DNA from: Streptococcus oralis
GTDB lineage: Bacteria; Bacillota; Bacilli; Lactobacillales; Streptococcaceae
DNA length: 64,000 nt
Direction: 5' to 3'
Assembly: GCF_001578705.1 (NCBI RefSeq)
Contig: NZ_KQ969038.1
Span: forward strand, 36,036 to 100,035
In this document: one piece after another, positions 1 through 8,776 of the stretch
Layout of the letters: each line of letters starts with the position of its first letter
Position numbering within the stretch: position 1 is the first letter of the stretch
Notes under the pieces: model-generated
The model's database searches: none
Told to the model about the DNA's origin: nothing
The model's input: the letters and a program-made list of their open reading frames with translations, nothing else
Translations under genes and position numbers: made by a program

Positions 1-105
1 CTAAGGTCTCAAAGTTTGCGCAAATAACGCCACGGCGAAGAGTATCGCCTTTAGTTCGCTTCGCTCACTATTGCAAAGCTGAACTACTTTTTTATCTTTC
101 TTCAT
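1..105 (-). other. possible 34-codon ORF downstream of grpE
   Basis: A short open frame starts at an ATG (103-105) and ends at a TAG lying exactly on the first three bases of the window. It would encode a basic, cysteine-containing peptide of 34 residues beginning MKKDKKVVQL. I do not recognise it and see no strong ribosome binding site. It sits between grpE and the place where dnaK is expected just outside the window, so it may be part of a repeat or spacer rather than a gene. Confidence 0.25.
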
Positions 106-146
106 AGTTTATTGTCGTTTCAGACAAGATTTTTAAGCTCTATTGC

Positions 147-662
147 CTAGTTGTATACTACTACCATTGCTGGGCGTAGGATACGGTCATGGAGTTTGTA
201 GCCTTTTTGGAAGACTTGGGCGATGGTATCTGCTGGATGTTCATCGTCTGCTGGGAGAGTTTGGATGGCCATATGATAGTTATGGTCAAATTCGCCATCA
301 GCTGCGATTTCTTCGATTCCTTCTTCTTTCAAAGCGTGAATCAAGCTCTCTTGCACCATCTCCAATCCTTTTTTGACATCGTCTGTCAATCCTTCAACTG
401 CAAGTGCACGTTCTAGGTTATCGAGCGATGGTAAGATTGCTTTTGCCAAATCTTGACTACGATAGCGCTGCAAGTTTTGACGCTCTTCATTAGCTCGGCG
501 CTGGATATTTTGCATTTCTGCATGAGCACGAAGATATTTATTTTCAAACTCGTCCGCACGTTCATTTGCCAAGTCTAACTCTGACTTTTCAGGAGTTGTT
601 TCTTCAACTGTTTCCACAACTTCCTCTTCTTTTACTTCTTCGTTTTTTATTTCCTCAGACAT
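147..662 (-). CDS. grpE: GrpE, nucleotide exchange factor of DnaK
   Basis: This is a 171-residue protein matching streptococcal GrpE. It has an acidic N-terminus ([10 protein letters not shown]), a long coiled-coil segment (about 35-85) and the C-terminal beta domain with the family motif near [16 protein letters not shown]. GrpE releases ADP from DnaK during the chaperone cycle. I chose the ATG at 662 because an AAGGAGG lies about 6 bases upstream; a longer frame reaching 704 would overlap hrcA and lacks such a site. It follows hrcA by 38 bases and so belongs to the CIRCE-controlled heat-shock operon, with dnaK expected just left of the window. Confidence 0.96.
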   Translation of the reverse strand: MSEEIKNEEVKEEEVVETVEETTPEKSELDLANERADEFENKYLRAHAEMQNIQRRANEERQNLQRYRSQDLAKAILPSLDNLERALAVEGLTDDVKKGLEMVQESLIHALKEEGIEEIAADGEFDHNYHMAIQTLPADDEHPADTIAQVFQKGYKLHDRILRPAMVVVYN

Positions 663-700
663 TTTTCGCCTCCTTTTTAGGAATTTATGTAATTTCATGT

Positions 701-1735
701 TCAACTCACCTCATAATGATTACTACTCAAATAGCGGTAGAAATCTGTGAGTTTCATAGTTAGGACTCGATTGACAACATTGAGTTGATTAACCAATTGC
801 TGGTAATCCAGATTAACCGGACCGATAATGGCAAGAATTCCAAAACCTCGATAAGGAATGAGGAATTTACTGCTAATCACTGCTAGATCTGCTAGACAAG
901 ACTCTTGACTGTCCGCAACACGGACATTTTGCATTTGATCTTCATGCAGACCCTCACGAATTTCCAGAGCCACTTTCTGTGGTTGGTCAAAAAACTGATA
1001 AGCTGCTAGATTTGCAAAATTCAAGAGATTGACCTTACCAGCCACCACAATGTTTTCGTTGAACATTTCTTTAAAAATGTGTTCAAAAAGATCCATAACA
1101 TTGTCCGTCGTTGTGAAGTAACGCTGGATAATCTGCGGAATCTCCGTCCGAATCTTGTAGTGAATATCTAGAACGGTGTGACCTAGGAAACGTTCCTGAA
1201 TGATTGCCTTAAGCTTCAGCAAATCTTCCTGCAAGAAGTTCCTTGGAATCAGAAATTGACTGGTAACCGTTCGCGACTCGTCTAGGGTAAATACTGCCAA
1301 GGCTGTATGTTGCCCTAGAACAACGATATCAAAAGCTGTCAACCGTTGCCTGCTGGGCTCAACATCCAGTGCCACTACCGTACAGCCACTCAATTCTGTT
1401 AGTAGATTGGCAGCCTCTTGAAGAATATCCTCTAGTTTGAAGAATTCCTGATCAAAGGCTTTGACAATCTCATAGACCTCATTTTCAGCCAGTCGGTCAA
1501 AATCCAGTGAGTGTTTCACATAGTACTGAAAACCAGCAACACTTGGCATCCGACCGCTTGAAGTATGCGCCTTCTCAAGCAAACCTTGCTTTTCTAGAGC
1601 CGCCATATCATTACGAATGGTTGCACTGCTAGAGTTGATAGACTCTTGCAAAGCTTTGGATCCGACAGGTTCGTGCGTTTTGGTAAAGATGTCAATAATC
1701 AGATTTAAAATATCCTGCTGACGCTCTGTAACCAT
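701..1735 (-). CDS. hrcA: HrcA, heat-inducible repressor
   Basis: This 344-residue protein has the HrcA winged-helix N-terminus ([17 protein letters not shown]...) followed by the GAF-like dimerisation domain. It binds CIRCE operators and represses the hrcA-grpE-dnaK operon, with GroEL acting as its co-factor in the known family. The start at 1735 gives the canonical HrcA N-terminus; upstream codons up to 1777 would extend the frame through the proximal CIRCE element. Two CIRCE sites lie directly upstream, indicating autoregulation. The length equals that of pneumococcal HrcA as I remember it. Confidence 0.97.
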   Translation of the reverse strand: MVTERQQDILNLIIDIFTKTHEPVGSKALQESINSSSATIRNDMAALEKQGLLEKAHTSSGRMPSVAGFQYYVKHSLDFDRLAENEVYEIVKAFDQEFFKLEDILQEAANLLTELSGCTVVALDVEPSRQRLTAFDIVVLGQHTALAVFTLDESRTVTSQFLIPRNFLQEDLLKLKAIIQERFLGHTVLDIHYKIRTEIPQIIQRYFTTTDNVMDLFEHIFKEMFNENIVVAGKVNLLNFANLAAYQFFDQPQKVALEIREGLHEDQMQNVRVADSQESCLADLAVISSKFLIPYRGFGILAIIGPVNLDYQQLVNQLNVVNRVLTMKLTDFYRYLSSNHYEVS

Positions 1736-1761
1736 CTCATCACTCCTCTCTGTCCAATCGA

Positions 1762-1788
1762 TTAGCACTCGATCCACCTAAGTGCTAA
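1762..1788. promoter_or_regulatory. CIRCE operator (proximal, one mismatch)
   Basis: TTAGCACTC, 9 bases, AAGTGCTAA. This matches the CIRCE consensus with one mismatch in the second arm. It lies between the -10 box and the hrcA start codon, in the untranslated leader, where bound HrcA would block transcription. Confidence 0.9.
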
Positions 1789-1799
1789 CTCATGATTCT

Positions 1800-1827
1800 A
1801 TTATACACCCTTAGAAGAGAATGTCAA
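1800..1827 (-). promoter_or_regulatory. sigma-A promoter of the hrcA operon
   Basis: On the minus strand there is a perfect TTGACA (1822-1827) and a perfect TATAAT (1800-1805) separated by 16 bases. The promoter is sandwiched between two CIRCE elements. Confidence 0.9.
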
Positions 1828-1844
1828 GACAAAAACTCAAAAAA

Positions 1845-1871
1845 TTAGCACTCTTTTGCCAAGAGTGCTAA
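1845..1871. promoter_or_regulatory. CIRCE operator (distal, perfect)
   Basis: TTAGCACTC (1845-1853), 9-base spacer, GAGTGCTAA (1863-1871). This is a perfect CIRCE inverted repeat just upstream of the -35 box of the hrcA promoter. Confidence 0.95.
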
Positions 1872-1895
1872 AAATCAGTCTGAAGACCTAGAAAC

Positions 1896-2408
1896 TTACT
1901 TTTCATCAATTTGGTATTTCCTTTTAAGTCTGAAAAAACCATAGATTAGATAAGAAATTAAGCAAGCATATAACAAGAAAATAATAAAGAAAGACTGAGA
2001 CAAGTTTTCTCGATACAAACTCATGCAAACAACAAGACCACCTGAGAAAGCAGCTGTACAGGATCGAAGTCTAGACCGCATAACTTCCCACCTGAGGTCA
2101 TTACTCATATAGATTTGATCATCTGAAAGTATATCGGAAGCTGGTTTACGAAGAATCAAACAAGAACCTGTTTCTATCAATTCCCAACCGCTATTTTTAA
2201 AATTTTGTAGTTCATGCTTATACTTTTTAAGATGGCGAGTATCATAGATCTGATAGATGACATCATCTGGTTGGCATTGTTCAAAATAGAAAAAGCTCAA
2301 ACGATTAGTTCTATATCTCCAACCTTTCAAGTGCATCTCATGCAAATAATCTTCTTCCTTGTCCAAATCAATAATGGTGAAAATCCGAAATTGTACTTTG
2401 CTATTCAT
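1896..2408 (-). CDS. DUF2812-family membrane protein
   Basis: This 170-residue protein begins with the DUF2812 pattern: a beta-rich start, ...EEDYLHEMHLKGWRY..., an FEQC/QPDDVIYQI segment and a SGWELIETG segment (about 1-100). Two hydrophobic segments near residues 118-160 and a basic tail (FFRLKRKYQ) follow. The function of the family is not established; it is commonly found beside PadR regulators, as here. A GGAGGT lies 7 bases before the ATG. It is the last gene of the PadR cassette and a paralog of the broken gene upstream. Confidence 0.8.
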   Translation of the reverse strand: MNSKVQFRIFTIIDLDKEEDYLHEMHLKGWRYRTNRLSFFYFEQCQPDDVIYQIYDTRHLKKYKHELQNFKNSGWELIETGSCLILRKPASDILSDDQIYMSNDLRWEVMRSRLRSCTAAFSGGLVVCMSLYRENLSQSFFIIFLLYACLISYLIYGFFRLKRKYQIDEK

Positions 2409-2442
2409 TGCCTGACCTCCAAATCAGAAAACAAGTATTGTT

Positions 2443-3021
2443 TCAGCTATCAGATAATTCTTTCCACTTTTGGAACAATCTCCAAAAAATATAAGAAATC
2501 TGAATCGCAAAAACTATCAATAAAACACAATCCATAATAACAATCAAAAACATTACCCAACTGAAAGAACTACCTCCACTGAAAAACTTTGAGAAAACCG
2601 GTAGTAGAGCTGAAAAAAGAATCAAAATAGGTAGCATCCGCATTATTTAAATCCGTTTGACCATGGCTAACTTCCCAGTAGCGTCATTATAGATTTCAAA
2701 CTCGGCATCCAACTCAATTCCAGAACGAAGCTTTCTAAAGTAGGAAAAGCCATTAAAGTCTGTAATATGCTCCCAGCCACAGTCTTTAAATAGTTGTAAA
2801 TAGGAGGCTCTCTCTGATTTTTCCATTGGGTGAAAATCCAACTGATAAGACACCTGCTCCGGTTGGCACTTTTCAAAAGTATACTTAACCGCAACTACTA
2901 AGTTAGAGTAACTCACTTCCTTAAGTTTCCAACCCTTAGCATGCATTTCCCCAAGGTATAAAGCCTCTCTATCATAATCCGCAATGGTAGTAATTCTATA
3001 AACAACCTTCTTTTCCATCAA
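2443..3021 (-). pseudogene. DUF2812 protein split by an in-frame stop
   Basis: Two open segments, 2647-3021 (124 codons, DUF2812 domain) and 2443-2643 (66 codons, hydrophobic), lie in the same frame. They are separated only by TAA and one ATA codon at about 2644-2649. Read through, the product would be about 191 residues with the same plan as the neighbouring DUF2812 protein: the region just before the stop (EIYNDATGKLAMVKRI) aligns with its YMSNDLRWEVMRSRL, and membrane segments follow in both. So this looks like one gene with a nonsense mutation. The first part overlaps padR by the 4-base ATGA. The alternative is that two separate small proteins are made, because the second segment starts with ATG. 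Confidence 0.7.
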
Positions 3022-3338
3022 CCTTCCTCCCGACTATTTCTGTAAAGTCGTTCAATACGTTTCAATTCAATATCTAAGACTTTTCGTCCCAAGTCTGTGA
3101 TCTGATAGATTTTACGCTTTTCCTCTTCGCGAACAAAGGAAATCAAGCCATCCTTTTCCATCTTTGACAAGGTCCCATACATAGTCCCCGGACTAATCAA
3201 GATTTGCGAATCTGTCATCTCCTTGACCTTTTGGGTAATACTATAACCATGACGTTCCTTTTGCAGACAGAACAAGATATAAAAACCCGTTTCCGTCATC
3301 GGAAGATAAACTCGACGAATCTTATCCGTTAATTCCAT
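3018..3338 (-). CDS. PadR-family transcriptional regulator
   Basis: This 106-residue winged-helix protein has PadR features: ETGFYILFCLQKERHGYSI, then ISPGTMYGTLSKMEKDGLI (recognition helix and wing), and a C-terminal helix. PadR proteins usually repress their own operon and are released by a ligand. It is the first gene of a three-cistron unit with the DUF2812 genes and is translationally coupled to the next by ATGA. An AGGAGG lies about 9 bases before the ATG. The paired direct repeats upstream are a plausible operator. Confidence 0.88.
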   Translation of the reverse strand: MELTDKIRRVYLPMTETGFYILFCLQKERHGYSITQKVKEMTDSQILISPGTMYGTLSKMEKDGLISFVREEEKRKIYQITDLGRKVLDIELKRIERLYRNSREEG

Positions 3339-3367
3339 TTACAACTGCCTCCTATTCAGTTCGATAC

Positions 3368-3411
3368 ATCGCACCTCGTTATATAAAATATATCACACCT
3401 CGATATAAAAC
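3368..3411. promoter_or_regulatory. direct repeats upstream of padR, probable operator
   Basis: Two near-identical 20-base repeats start at 3368 and 3392 (24 bases apart), each of the form ATCRCACCTCG followed by an AT-rich TATA stretch. They occupy the promoter region between the glnA terminator and padR. Autoregulation by PadR is inferred, not shown. Confidence 0.5.
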
Positions 3412-3415
3412 GCAA

Positions 3416-3440
3416 GAAAAAAGACCGCCCTCAGGCAATC
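3416..3440 (-). terminator. terminator region upstream of padR, in front of the glnA end
   Basis: On the minus strand, GATTGCC-TGAG-GGCGGTC forms a 7-bp stem with two G-U pairs and is followed by a run of T. It lies just after the glnA stop codon in the direction of glnA transcription and should end the glnRA transcript. Confidence 0.8.
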
Positions 3441-3451
3441 TTTCTTCTACA

Positions 3452-4798
3452 TTAATAAAGATCTAAATAGTTATCAACTTCCCATTGTGAAACAAAGGTC
3501 GCATAACTAGCCCACTCGATACGTTTGGCTTCAAGGAAGCTGGTATAGATGTGGTCTCCGAGGGCAGCCTTAACTACTTCATCTTCAGTCAAAGCTTTCA
3601 AGGCGTTATGAAGAGTTGATGGAAGGTCTGTGATCCCAGCTTCCTTACGCTCTTCTGCTGTCATGATGTAGATATTTTCTTCGATAGGAGCTGGTGCTTC
3701 GATTTTGTTTTCAATACCGTGCAAACCAACTTCCAAAAGAACTGCCATCGCGATGTATGGGTTTGCCATTGGATCCACTGAACGCAACTCGAGACGAGTT
3801 CCCATACCGCGTGAAGCAGGCACACGCACAAGTGGTGAACGGTTACGACCAGCCCAAGCAATGTAAACAGGTGCTTCATAACCTGGAACCAAACGTTTGT
3901 ATGAGTTAACTGTTGGGTTCATGATAGCAGTATAGTTGTAAGCATGCTTGATCAAACCACCAAGGAAATGGTAGGCCGTTTCAGATAACTGCATTCCTTT
4001 TGGATCATTTGGATCAAAGAAGGCATTGTTTCCTTCTGCATCAAACAAGGACATATTACAGTGCATACCTGATCCAGCGATACCAAATTTTGGTTTCGCC
4101 ATAAAGGTTGCGTAAAGACCGTGTTTGCGAGCAATGGTTTTAACAACGAGTTTAAAGATTTGAATCTTGTCACAGGCACGGAGGACTTCATCATACTTGA
4201 AGTCAATTTCATGTTGTCCAACTGCAACCTCGTGGTGACTCGCTTCTACTTCAAATCCCATTTTGGTCAAGACATTCACAATTTCACGACGTGTATTGTC
4301 TGCAAGGTCAGTAGGTGCCAAGTCAAAATAGCCACCCTTGTCATTTACCTCAAGAGTTGGATCCCCATTTTCATCCAATTTAAACAGGAAGAATTCTGGC
4401 TCTGGACCAAGGTTGAAGGATTTGAATCCTACTTCTTCCATATGACGAAGTGCACGCTTCAGATTCCCACGAGGGTCACCTGCAAAGGGTTCTCCTTCTG
4501 TTGTATAGACATCACAGATCAAACCTGCAACACTTCCGTTTTCATCTCCCCAAGGGAAGACTGTCCATGTATCCAAGTCTGGGTACAAGTACATATCTGA
4601 CTCATTGATACGTACAAAACCTTCAATAGAAGATCCATCAAACATGGCTTTGTTTGACAAGACTTTATCTAACTGTTCATCTGTAGCAGGAATTTCGACG
4701 TTTTTCATCGTTCCCAGAATATCTGAAAACATGAGACGGATAAAGGTAACATTTTTTTCCTTGACTTCACGACGAATATCTGCAGCTGTGATTGGCAT
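3452..4798 (-). CDS. glnA: glutamine synthetase, type I
   Basis: This 448-residue enzyme makes glutamine from glutamate, ammonia and ATP in the cytoplasm. Visible GlnA signatures are the N-terminal beta-grasp domain with DGSSIEGF (about 54-61), the metal/ATP residues around GPEPEFFLF (about 131), [15 protein letters not shown], the ATP loop region [17 protein letters not shown], and [22 protein letters not shown]. The length fits the Gram-positive GSI-alpha class, which is feedback-regulated through GlnR rather than by adenylylation. AAGGAG precedes the ATG. It follows glnR by 36 bases in a glnRA operon. Confidence 0.98.
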   Translation of the reverse strand: MPITAADIRREVKEKNVTFIRLMFSDILGTMKNVEIPATDEQLDKVLSNKAMFDGSSIEGFVRINESDMYLYPDLDTWTVFPWGDENGSVAGLICDVYTTEGEPFAGDPRGNLKRALRHMEEVGFKSFNLGPEPEFFLFKLDENGDPTLEVNDKGGYFDLAPTDLADNTRREIVNVLTKMGFEVEASHHEVAVGQHEIDFKYDEVLRACDKIQIFKLVVKTIARKHGLYATFMAKPKFGIAGSGMHCNMSLFDAEGNNAFFDPNDPKGMQLSETAYHFLGGLIKHAYNYTAIMNPTVNSYKRLVPGYEAPVYIAWAGRNRSPLVRVPASRGMGTRLELRSVDPMANPYIAMAVLLEVGLHGIENKIEAPAPIEENIYIMTAEERKEAGITDLPSTLHNALKALTEDEVVKAALGDHIYTSFLEAKRIEWASYATFVSQWEVDNYLDLY

Positions 4799-4834
4799 GG
4801 TTTTTCTCCTTAATATCTGACTACTTGCGGTTGC

Positions 4835-5191
4835 CTAACCGCGACCAAAAGGCGACTGTGCTGAAGCAAAGCGTCCCTGTTGGAGGAGCTCATTATGAAG
4901 CGCACGACGCACTTCCGTTGGACTCACTGCTTTCTTGGATTTCGCCTCACGTTCAGCATATTTCTTCTTAATGGCAGCGATATTGAAACCTTCCGAGATA
5001 TAGTCTTTGATTTCAAGTAAACGATCCATGTCATTCAAAGAATACATGCGACGGTTCCCTTCGTTTCGATCAGGCTTTATCAACTCTTGATCTTCATAAT
5101 AACGAATCTGACGCGCCGATAGATCGGTCAACTTCATCACACTGCCGATAGGAAAAACAGCCATATTTCGGCGAAATTCTCTTTCCTTCAT
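4835..5191 (-). CDS. glnR: GlnR, MerR-family nitrogen repressor
   Basis: This 118-residue protein has a MerR-type HTH (FPIGSVMKLTDLSARQIRYYEDQELIKP) and a short basic C-terminal tail. GlnR represses glnRA and other glutamine/glutamate genes when nitrogen is plentiful, sensing feedback-inhibited GlnA. A start at 5191 (MKEREFRR) has AAGGAA upstream; an internal MAVFPIG start is possible. It is the first gene of the operon, with a sigma-A promoter and a GlnR box directly upstream. Confidence 0.96.
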   Translation of the reverse strand: MKEREFRRNMAVFPIGSVMKLTDLSARQIRYYEDQELIKPDRNEGNRRMYSLNDMDRLLEIKDYISEGFNIAAIKKKYAEREAKSKKAVSPTEVRRALHNELLQQGRFASAQSPFGRG

Positions 5192-5214
5192 TTACAATTT
5201 CCTTCTTTCTGTCT

Positions 5215-5267
5215 ATTATAGTCTAAAAAAAGATATACGTCAATTGATAATGTCACAAAATATAACA
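5215..5267 (-). promoter_or_regulatory. glnRA promoter with GlnR box
   Basis: The minus-strand -35 TTGACG (5238-5243) and -10 TATAAT (5215-5220) are 17 bases apart. Just upstream of the -35, at 5251-5267, lies TGTCA-N7-TAACA, which fits the GlnR box TGTNAN7TNACA. The box abuts the stop codon of the upstream gene. Confidence 0.85.
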
Positions 5268-5795
5268 TTATTTTCTTTTTTTCTCAAAAAGATTTCTGAA
5301 GCGATCAATATCATAATTTACGAGTATTGCGACAAAAACACCCATAAAAGTTTCAAATACACGAGCAAATACGTACAAAAATGTTTCTCCGCTCGGTATT
5401 GATAGGGTAATAATCAACATAGCTGCTACACCACCAATAACTCCCGCCTTATTGTTCATAGCAACATTTGTCATAATGGTTAACATGGTGCAGATTGGCA
5501 CAATCAGCAAGGTCACCCAAAAGGCTTCTTGAAATAAGGTATTTAAGAGGAAAAAGACAAGAGCATAAAAACCTCCGATGCTATTTCCTAAGATACGTGA
5601 AGTTCCAAAATGGACACTCTTATCAAAGCTTTCTCTCAAACTAAAGACTGCTGTCAAAGCCCCAATTTGAAGCCCCTTCCAACCAAAGAATCCAAAAATC
5701 AAGAGAACTAAAAAAACAGCAATTCCGGTTTTAAAGGTTCGTAGACCAAGCTTGAACTGTGACTTATCAAATTTATATTTTTTAAAATAACCCAT
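5268..5795 (-). CDS. aromatic acid exporter-like (ArAE/DUF939) membrane protein
   Basis: This 175-residue protein has about four or five hydrophobic segments (residues 24-45, 47-60, 75-100, 105-130, 145-162) and the N-terminal half of the ArAE/FUSC-like fold, including KTGIAVFLVLLIF and SLRESFDKSVHFGTSRILG. Full ArAE_1 exporters carry a cytoplasmic C-terminal domain that is absent here, so this is a short form. It lies between pgk and glnR on the same strand, and its stop codon touches the GlnR box. The substrate is unknown. Confidence 0.75.
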   Translation of the reverse strand: MGYFKKYKFDKSQFKLGLRTFKTGIAVFLVLLIFGFFGWKGLQIGALTAVFSLRESFDKSVHFGTSRILGNSIGGFYALVFFLLNTLFQEAFWVTLLIVPICTMLTIMTNVAMNNKAGVIGGVAAMLIITLSIPSGETFLYVFARVFETFMGVFVAILVNYDIDRFRNLFEKKRK

Positions 5796-5881
5796 AATCT
5801 CAACTTTCTATTTCCATTTTATCATAATTTAGTTGATTTTATGAGCCAAAATCAATCGGAAACGTTTTTAATTCAAGCTAC

Positions 5882-5909
5882 AAGAAAAAGAGGAAACAAA
5901 GTTCCTCTT
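5882..5909 (-). terminator. pgk terminator
   Basis: On the minus strand, AAGAGGAAC and GTTTCCTCTT pair around a short loop and run into TTTTCTTG. It lies just downstream of the pgk stop. Confidence 0.85.
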
Positions 5910-5932
5910 TTCATCGTTTCATTTACGAAAGA

Positions 5933-7132
5933 TTATTTTTCTGTAAGTGCAGCCAATCCTGGCAATACTTTACCTTCAAGGAGTTCCATTGATGCTCCAC
6001 CACCAGTAGAGATCCATGAGAACTTGTCTGCGCGACCGAGGTTGATGGCTGCAGCAGCTGAGTCACCACCACCGATGATTGATTTCACGCCTGGTTGTTT
6101 CACGATAGCGTCCATCACACCGATTGTACCAGCTTGGAAGTCAGGGTTTTCAAATACACCCATAGGTCCGTTCCATACAACTGTTTTGGCACCAGTCAAA
6201 GCTTCGTCGAATTTAGCGATAGATTTAGGACCGATATCCAAACCAAGGAAACCTGGGTCTACTGCTTCACCTTCAGTGTCTTTCACTTCAGTGTAGTCAG
6301 CAAATGCGTTTGCTTCTTTTGAGTCAACTGGCAAGATCAATTTGCCGTTTGCTTTTTCAAGAAGAGCTTTCGCAACATCCAATTTGTCTTCTTCTACAAG
6401 TGAGTTACCGATTTCGATACCTTGAGCTTTGTAGAATGTGTAAGTCATCCCACCACCGATAAGCACTTTATCAGCTTTTTCAAGCAAGTTTTCGATGACA
6501 CCGATCTTGTCAGATACTTTTGAACCACCAAGGATCGCTACGAATGGACGTTCTGGAGCTTCAACAGCTTCTTGGATGTAGGCAATTTCGTTTTCAAGAA
6601 GGAAACCAGCAACTGCTTTTTCAACGTTTGCTGAGATACCAACGTTAGATGCGTGTGCACGGTGAGCTGTACCGAATGCATCGTTTACGAAGATACCATC
6701 TCCAAGTGATGCCCAGTATTTACCAAGTTCAGGATCATTTTTAGATTCTTTCTTGCCGTCAACATCTTCGAAACGAGTGTTTTCAACCAAGAGAACTTGT
6801 CCATCTTCAAGAGCGTTAACAGCGGCTTCCAATTCAGCACCACGTGTAACACCTGGGATAAATTTAACTTCTTGTCCCAATTTAGCAGCCAAGTCAGCAG
6901 CTACAGGAGCAAGTGATTTACCTTCTTTGTCTGCTTCTTCTTTTACACGTCCAAGATGAGAGAAGAGGATTGCACGTCCACCTTGTTCAAGGATGTACTT
7001 GATAGTTGGAAGAGCTGCAGTGATACGGTTGTCATTGGTAATCACGCCATCTTTAACAGGTACGTTGAAGTCAACACGAACGAGAACTTTTTTCCCTTTC
7101 AAGTCAACGTCTTTAACAGTCAATTTTGCCAT
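5933..7132 (-). CDS. pgk: phosphoglycerate kinase
   Basis: This 399-residue glycolytic enzyme transfers the acyl phosphate of 1,3-bisphosphoglycerate to ADP. PGK hallmarks seen are [14 protein letters not shown] (signature, about 15-28), the substrate arginine region LFSHLGRVK (about 57-65), [12 protein letters not shown] (about 200-211), the nucleotide loop [13 protein letters not shown] and the C-terminal [11 protein letters not shown] and [21 protein letters not shown] precedes the ATG. Codon use is strongly biased, as expected for a highly expressed gene. Confidence 0.98.
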   Translation of the reverse strand: MAKLTVKDVDLKGKKVLVRVDFNVPVKDGVITNDNRITAALPTIKYILEQGGRAILFSHLGRVKEEADKEGKSLAPVAADLAAKLGQEVKFIPGVTRGAELEAAVNALEDGQVLLVENTRFEDVDGKKESKNDPELGKYWASLGDGIFVNDAFGTAHRAHASNVGISANVEKAVAGFLLENEIAYIQEAVEAPERPFVAILGGSKVSDKIGVIENLLEKADKVLIGGGMTYTFYKAQGIEIGNSLVEEDKLDVAKALLEKANGKLILPVDSKEANAFADYTEVKDTEGEAVDPGFLGLDIGPKSIAKFDEALTGAKTVVWNGPMGVFENPDFQAGTIGVMDAIVKQPGVKSIIGGGDSAAAAINLGRADKFSWISTGGGASMELLEGKVLPGLAALTEK

Positions 7133-7165
7133 TAGATATGACTCCTTCTTTTTTTATACGTGTTA

Positions 7166-7171
7166 ATTATA
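7166..7171 (-). promoter_or_regulatory. extended -10 of the pgk promoter
   Basis: The minus-strand TGATATAAT contains TATAAT with an upstream TG, i.e. an extended -10 box, about 35 bases before the pgk start codon. No good -35 was found at the usual distance. Confidence 0.6.
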
Positions 7172-7244
7172 TCACAAAATCAGTAAAAGAGATAGCAAAA
7201 GCCTGCACTTTTCTTGTTCTCTATTCCATCTGGAAAAATTGACA

Positions 7245-7283
7245 TTAACTTTGCTTATCAGATGAAACCTTTACCATTTTCAT
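7245..7283 (-). pseudogene. vestigial start of a fifth tandem paralog
   Basis: After the stop of the last complete copy, the sequence resumes with the same start as every unit of the array (ATG AAA ATG GTA AA, giving MKMVK). It then diverges and stops after 12 codons (MKMVKVSSDKQS). It is best explained as the truncated front end of a fifth unit left by deletion. Confidence 0.6.
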
Positions 7284-7285
7284 CT

Positions 7286-7792
7286 TTAATTAAACCTATC
7301 CTGATACAGTAGATTAAACAGCCACTGAAGATTAATGAGGGACTTGGATTGTACATCAAGTACGGGTTGAACGGTCTCTCTAATACCTTGTTTTATCTTT
7401 TTTTCGTCAATTGTAGCTAGATCAATCTTTTTATAATGCTTGTCAATAGCCCACTCAAGAGAAAAATTTTTTCCGAATTTATAAGCTACATTATTTTGAT
7501 CTCTATAGCTATAACTTCCATCAAACTCAGAAAAATTTGTAGGTTTACCAATCATATTGGTTGAATTTTCAATAAAATTTCTACCATCATCATCATAGCG
7601 GATTCCTTCTATTTCTGGTGTATAAACCCACCACATATTTTCAATCAACATAACTAAGTCAAGCTCTGTCCCCTCCTTATGGGGCATCTGTTGGGCATAG
7701 TAGACCGAATTGTGTTTTAAATTAGTATATGCATAGAAACTTATGAGCAAGATTGTTACAATTCCTACTAGAAACGCTTTTACCATTTTCAT
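7286..7792 (-). CDS. membrane-anchored tandem paralog 4 (putative immunity protein)
   Basis: This 168-residue protein has an N-terminal membrane segment (about 4-24) and then an exposed domain. It shares the array's constant front (MPHKEGTE, ENMWWVYTPEIEGIRYDDDG) and constant end (QSKSLINLQWLFNLLYQDRFN), but its central stretch (about 74-125) is unlike copies 2 and 3. The function is unknown. Position downstream of a toxin-like secreted protein, single-span topology and tandem expansion resemble immunity proteins of polymorphic toxins such as TipC, but no sequence match is claimed. It starts 2 bases after the previous stop, so the copies are co-translated. Confidence 0.75.
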   Translation of the reverse strand: MKMVKAFLVGIVTILLISFYAYTNLKHNSVYYAQQMPHKEGTELDLVMLIENMWWVYTPEIEGIRYDDDGRNFIENSTNMIGKPTNFSEFDGSYSYRDQNNVAYKFGKNFSLEWAIDKHYKKIDLATIDEKKIKQGIRETVQPVLDVQSKSLINLQWLFNLLYQDRFN

Positions 7793-7794
7793 CT

Positions 7795-8283
7795 TTAGTT
7801 AAACCTGTCCTGATACAGTAGATTAAACAGCCACTGAAGGTTGACGAAGGGTTTGCTCTGAGCATCAATAACTGGTGCAAAAACCTCCCTAATCTCCTGT
7901 TTTATTTCATCCTCATGAATTTCTTTTTTGGGTTGCTCTCCTGATAAGTCAGTCACATGGAAAAATCTAAAGGTACTATCAAAAGCTACAGTTACACGAT
8001 TTTTATGATACAAAAAATTTCCCATAGAGTTGGACAGAACTGTTTCCGTTTTGGTATTTTCAATAGCATTATTCCCATCATCATCATAGCGGATTCCTTC
8101 TATTTCTGGTGTGTAAACCCACCACATATTTTCAAGTAACATGACTAAATCGGGCTCTGTCCCCTCCTTATGGGGCATCTGTTGGGCATAGTAGACCGAA
8201 TGGTATTTCAAATTAGTATATGCATAGAAACTTATAAGTAAGATTGTAACAATTCCTACTAGAAGCGCTTTTACCATTTTCAT
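7795..8283 (-). CDS. membrane-anchored tandem paralog 3 (putative immunity protein)
   Basis: This 162-residue copy has the same plan: an N-terminal transmembrane helix (ALLVGIVTILLISFYAY), the constant block around ENMWWVYTPEIEGIRYDDDG, a variable centre (about 73-125) and the constant end QWLFNLLYQDRFN. Outside the centre it is almost identical in DNA to the next copy upstream (8286-8774), pointing to recent duplication or gene conversion. It begins 2 bases after the upstream copy's stop, with AGGACAGG about 11-18 bases before the ATG. The function is inferred only from context. Confidence 0.75.
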   Translation of the reverse strand: MKMVKALLVGIVTILLISFYAYTNLKYHSVYYAQQMPHKEGTEPDLVMLLENMWWVYTPEIEGIRYDDDGNNAIENTKTETVLSNSMGNFLYHKNRVTVAFDSTFRFFHVTDLSGEQPKKEIHEDEIKQEIREVFAPVIDAQSKPFVNLQWLFNLLYQDRFN

Positions 8284-8285
8284 CT

Positions 8286-8774
8286 TTAGTTAAACCTGTC
8301 CTGATACAGTAAATTAAACAGCCACTGAAGGTTGACGAAGGGTTTGCTCTGAGCATCAATAACTGGGGCAAACACTTCCCTAATCTCCTGTTTTATTTCA
8401 TCCTCATGAATTTCTCTTTTTGGTTGTTCTCCTGTGAAGTCACTTACATGGTGAAATCTAAAAGTACTATCAAAACCTATAGAGAGATGATATTTATGAT
8501 ATGAAAAATTTCCCATGGTTTCTGATAAAACAAAATTGTTTTTAGTGTCAATAATAGCATTCCCTCCATCATCATCATAGCGGATTCCTTCTATTTCTGG
8601 TGTGTAAACCCACCACATATTTTCAAGTAACATGACTAAGTCGGGCTCTGTCCCCTCCTTATGGGGCATCTGTTGGGCATAGTAGACCGAATGGTATTTC
8701 AAATTAGTATATGCATAGAAACTTATAAGTAAGATTGTAACAATTCCTACTAGAAGCGCTTTTACCATTTTCAT
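8286..8774 (-). CDS. membrane-anchored tandem paralog 2 (putative immunity protein)
   Basis: This 162-residue copy is closest to the copy at 7795-8283. The two share residues 1-70 and about 126-162 almost exactly and differ mainly in the stretch after YDDDG (here GGNAIIDTKNNFVLSETMG). It has one N-terminal membrane segment with the remainder predicted outside. It lies in the same transcription unit as the large secreted protein upstream. I do not recognise a named family; the role as an immunity protein is inference from the locus. Confidence 0.75.
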   Translation of the reverse strand: MKMVKALLVGIVTILLISFYAYTNLKYHSVYYAQQMPHKEGTEPDLVMLLENMWWVYTPEIEGIRYDDDGGNAIIDTKNNFVLSETMGNFSYHKYHLSIGFDSTFRFHHVSDFTGEQPKREIHEDEIKQEIREVFAPVIDAQSKPFVNLQWLFNLLYQDRFN

Positions 8775-8776
8775 CT

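Noticed and set aside
3952-4227. frames opposite or out of frame within glnA
   Set aside because: The glutamine synthetase reading is certain; these are shadows.
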